A DNA stretch of 34,769 nt, taken from contig JAUIKE010000085.1 of the NCBI GenBank assembly GCA_030430845.1, forward strand, positions 1 to 34,769, written 5' to 3'. This document shows positions 33,501 through 34,769 of the stretch, piece after piece. Below the pieces are notes generated by a model. That model ran no database searches. It saw nothing but the letters and a program-made list of their open reading frames with translations, and was not told the origin of the DNA. Both the position numbers and the translations under genes were made by a program. The DNA is from Bacteroidia bacterium. GTDB taxonomy: Bacteria; Bacteroidota; Bacteroidia; Chitinophagales; Saprospiraceae. Position 1 is the first letter of the stretch; each line of letters begins with the position of its first letter.

Positions 33501-33609
33501 TTTTTTGAAGGTTCGGCAAATAGCGGAGTGACAGCTGTGGGATGAGTGCAAAGCCGACAACGGTCAGGGCGAAGAAAACGATTAATATGCCGAATGTTGG
33601 GGTGCGCAT
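30529..33609 (-). CDS. RND-family efflux permease, orphan
   Basis: This 1026-residue protein has the resistance-nodulation-division fold: TM1 at about 5-24, a large periplasmic loop opening with YAWPGASPEMIEQNLTAPLEGAF, TM2-6 at about 332-470, a second loop, and TM8-12 at the C-terminus (LLVSGLAVNSMILLVSDYKRFRKKQG, then ILSTIVGLIPFLLYGQEEVFW). In TM4 the proton-relay motif reads GIMIDNTLVM: the first Asp (395) is kept and the second is Asn396. A single Asp here is usual in heavy-metal-type RND pumps, whereas drug pumps have Asp-Asp. No membrane-fusion or outer-membrane partner is adjacent in the window, and upstream is a plus-strand gene. Substrate is unknown. Confidence 0.88.
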   Translation of the reverse strand: MRTPTFGILIVFFALTVVGFALIPQLSLRYLPNLQKTSITVRYAWPGASPEMIEQNLTAPLEGAFELINGIASVSSVSGQAQGHIKVQLEKEAAVELLRFELSTKIRQLYPQFPIGAGYPTLELNSPIEEAGERPVLIYSLSGQDKPYELATYAEKNLGPALAMENDLNNIQVTGGNPLEWRITYDQNRLSALGLSTNLLVQKLQQAFQSEGLGMAPVNRQSVALNLKNTTDQSWASIPIQMADHRLIRLGDLAEIRLQEQAPRQYYRINGESSVRLLLYAQPDANFIELAARLKSRIQEITTHLPASYQLRLEEDNTRFLQKELQKIRQRTVMSLGILLLFVLVIYRSSRYLGLVLMSLIVNLGLASILYYALSIEINLYALAGITVSFGIMIDNTLVMVHHLEKQRNLSVFPALLASTLTTIATLLVIYFLPDEWRLNLLAFAQVMAVNLGISLLVALFFIPALMRQWKMRKKQAARSSKTVRRSIRINQIYERYLRWALRWRPWLIGLVILGFGLPVYKLPNQIKDWEWYNRSLGSDYYVENIKPVVNRVLGGALRLFDWYVYEGSAYREPSETLLYVRGALPQGATVHQLDEVVRQMERYLDRYPDQIKQYTTQVNSGQSSTLVISFNEGYEWSFPYRLKSELIAYSLNMGGANWSIYGVGKGFSNAGGASPPRFRVSMYGYNKDILERQAQRFADKLLVHPRIQEVNTDANFAWRSKDQIEYFLELEEDRLAMQQLGTVAFAKELEGFNRPGQWAFSMSDGIPVRLISRQQQKRDLWQLQNQAFSVDSSRVSLAEVGRIGKRKVANAIHKEDQQYIKMVEFEYTGSHRFGSKYLEEVMEQMRLEMPLGYSMKQRQWSFGAEQKRLNYLILLVVVLIFFICSIHFNSLRQALSIVLLIPISFIGIFLTFYLFDLPFDQGGYTSFLLVSGLAVNSMILLVSDYKRFRKKQGRRSGRELFRKALSHKLTPILLTILSTIVGLIPFLLYGQEEVFWYALAAGTIGGLSFSVVLLLFVIPLFFVKR

Positions 33610-33740
33610 TTTTTGGATGTTCTGGTATTCCGGGGTTTAAGTTAAATAATAAACAAATGCGGCGAAAAGGGTTGATGTAAAAAAGTTATTTGGATCAAAT
33701 TTTAATGCTCAATTATAATATATACACTTTTTCCAATGCA

Positions 33741-33790
33741 TCAAAATGCATCAAAATGCGTCAAAATGCGTCAAAATGCGTCAAAATGTT
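33741..33790. repeat. Five 10-bp A-tract units (TCAAAATGCG)
   Basis: Five consecutive 10-bp units TCAAAATGC(A/G) occupy this segment, the last ending TT, with a degenerate unit just before. AAAA tracts recur every 10 bp, which predicts intrinsic curvature. It lies 131 bp upstream of the RND start and 99 bp upstream of the small peptide gene, in their shared control region. Confidence 0.9.
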
Positions 33791-33889
33791 ATTTACAAAA
33801 TTAATAACTTTGTTTTCAACATGTGGCCATTTGTTTAAGGGATTACCGAAAACCTTAAAATAGAGTAGGTGAAAAATAATTTTATTGAA

Positions 33890-34075
33890 ATGAAAAAACC
33901 GATTGCATTAATACTTTTAACCTGTCTTTTTTTTGTTTCTTTTTTCCCACCAAAAGCGCAAGCAGACTTTTGGTTAGAGTATGAAAATGGACCATGCTAT
34001 ATGATTGAGGATGATAGCGAATATACCTTATGCTACTATCCAGGTAATGACTGCTCAAATTACCGATTCTGTTAG
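33890..34075 (+). CDS. Small secreted cysteine-containing peptide
   Basis: This 61-residue precursor starts MKKPIALILLTCLFFVSFFP and has a signal peptide ending near AQA. The mature part is about 30 residues, acidic and aromatic, with four cysteines (GPCYM, TLCYYPG, NDCSN, RFC at the end) able to make two disulfides. I chose the ATG at 33890; the frame extends seven codons upstream to a GTG. It resembles in layout the short secreted peptides (NVEALA type) that Bacteroidota encode next to beta-propeller lipoproteins, although the NVEALA motif itself is absent. The next gene is a lipoprotein 391 bp downstream. Function is unknown. Confidence 0.6.
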   Translation: MKKPIALILLTCLFFVSFFPPKAQADFWLEYENGPCYMIEDDSEYTLCYYPGNDCSNYRFC

Positions 34076-34290
34076 TGACATTCGCAATTCTAATAGCTTT
34101 TCTGTTTGTGAAATAACATCTGAGATCAAGAATCTCTATAGCAATCAGAATTCAAAAGGAATGAGGGGCTATATACGATGCTTAATCTAGTAAAGATAAA
34201 GCAATGCTTTTGTGGCAACACAATTTATCCAAGTATGTAGCTCCTCATAATTACCCCATTTCATATGTTTTACTAGGTATTTTTATTCAT
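34076..34290. other. Spacer, no gene seen
   Basis: This A/T-rich stretch follows the small peptide gene. I see no supportable gene or clear terminator. It precedes the inverted-repeat element at 34291; together they make a 391-bp gap. Confidence 0.45.
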
Positions 34291-34453
34291 GAAGTTGTTT
34301 AAAGTTATCGTACTTACCTGCGCGTAAAGCATTATGGCTACTGAACGGCAGCTATTTTTCGTTCCGTAACTTTGGCTACGCAACTCAAAATGAGCTTTGT
34401 CAGTAGCCATAAGCCTTCACGCTCGCTTACAGTAGATAACTTTAAACAACTTC
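34291..34453. repeat. 163-bp inverted-repeat (MITE-like) element
   Basis: The terminal repeats are exact over 19 bp: GAAGTTGTTTAAAGTTATC at 34291-34309 and its complement at 34435-34453. An inner pair, TTATGGCTACTGA (34332-34344) with 34400-34412, is also exact. Between them the arms pair imperfectly. It ends 13 nt before the next start codon. No coding frame and no certain target-site duplication (flanks ATTCAT and CATAAA) are visible. Confidence 0.7.
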
Positions 34454-34466
34454 CATAAATGACATC

Positions 34467-34769
34467 ATGAAAACCAAAAGAAAAGTAACTGCTCGCAACA
34501 TTTTTCTACCCCTATTTTTCCTTTTCTTTATTTTGCTCATGCTTTCCAATTGCCAAAATGATGGTCAATCTTCTTCTAGCTCGTCCTATAAGATCGACTC
34601 CACAAAAGTATCATTTCCCTTAAGCCCAAATTCCTTATTTAGCACCCGCTTCTTTTTCAGTCAATCTCAAACCATTGACAATACCGAGTACCTGATCGGC
34701 TATGATTGGGGACAGAACCAATTAGAATGGTTTGATCTAACTAATCAAAAAGAAGTCAAAATACAAAAA
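34467..34769 (+). CDS. Lipoprotein, partial (runs off window)
   Basis: The first 101 codons of this gene lie in the window and the frame is open to the last base. The leader (MKTKRKVTARNIFLPLFFLF, then MLSNC with Cys near residue 30) is lipoprotein-like. After a Ser-rich spacer the mature part (YKIDSTKVSFPLSPNS, then YLIGYDWGQNQLEWFDLTNQ) has the look of the first blade of a DUF4221- or 6-bladed-propeller-type Bacteroidota lipoprotein. That assignment is tentative because only the start is visible. Together with the small Cys peptide upstream it would form a peptide/propeller pair of the kind seen in Bacteroides. Confidence 0.65.
   Translation, partial: MKTKRKVTARNIFLPLFFLFFILLMLSNCQNDGQSSSSSSYKIDSTKVSFPLSPNSLFSTRFFFSQSQTIDNTEYLIGYDWGQNQLEWFDLTNQKEVKIQK

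Noticed and set aside
33741..33790. CRISPR-like array
   Set aside because: The units are 10 bp, contiguous and without spacers; it is a simple tandem repeat.
34005..34190. Second small frame overlapping the Cys peptide gene
   Set aside because: It starts inside the peptide gene in another frame, lacks a leader and has no conserved-looking sequence.

Overview
The window comes from a Bacteroidota chromosome, most likely an environmental, polysaccharide-degrading lineage; a Saprospiria- or Cytophagia-like affiliation is only a guess. The evidence is two secreted enzymes with C-terminal type IX secretion (T9SS) sorting domains, Bacteroidota-type lipoproteins, a TTG/TAnnTTTG-like candidate promoter, and the families of the housekeeping genes. 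No rRNA, tRNA, CRISPR array, transposase or phage gene was seen.

Region 1 (about 1-15.7 kb) is a compact xylan/xylose utilisation locus. A minus-strand series runs GH10 xylanase lipoprotein, GPH-family sugar symporter, cytoplasmic GH43, GH3 beta-xylosidase, a broken sialate O-acetylesterase remnant, then a PhoD-like phosphatase. A divergent LacI-family regulator follows, then xylB-xylA on the minus strand, and a divergent GH10 xylanase with a carbohydrate-binding module and a T9SS tail. Together they form a route: T9SS-exported xylanase cuts xylan, lipoprotein xylanase and GH3 shorten the products, the symporter imports them, GH43 releases pentose, and XylA/XylB yield xylulose 5-phosphate. 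The 10-bp palindrome CAATCGATTG occurs three times, only in the two divergent promoter regions of the locus, and is the probable operator of the LacI protein. There is no SusC/SusD pair here.

Region 2 (15.7-22.3 kb) holds a 6-phosphofructokinase, a small hypothetical gene, a membrane-bound class III nucleotide cyclase, a PA14-containing GH3 enzyme and a T9SS-secreted lyase-like jelly-roll protein. Region 3 (22.7-28.0 kb) encodes envelope proteins of unknown role: a secreted protein, a DUF3298-like lipoprotein, two proteins sharing an unrecognised domain (one copy in the first, two in the second) and a polytopic membrane protein. Region 4 (28.0-34.8 kb) has a B12-dependent methylmalonyl-CoA mutase, an orphan RND permease, a small cysteine-containing secreted peptide and the start of a lipoprotein.

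The spacers are unusually structured. Long perfect or near-perfect hairpins (12-34 bp stems) lie in many gaps, several only 13-19 nt before the next start codon. At least three kinds of inverted-repeat, MITE-like element fill others, one of them present twice (10.4 and 21.0 kb). Two arrays of 10-bp units with phased A/T tracts flank the RND gene. These spacer structures are the most unexplained content of the window.
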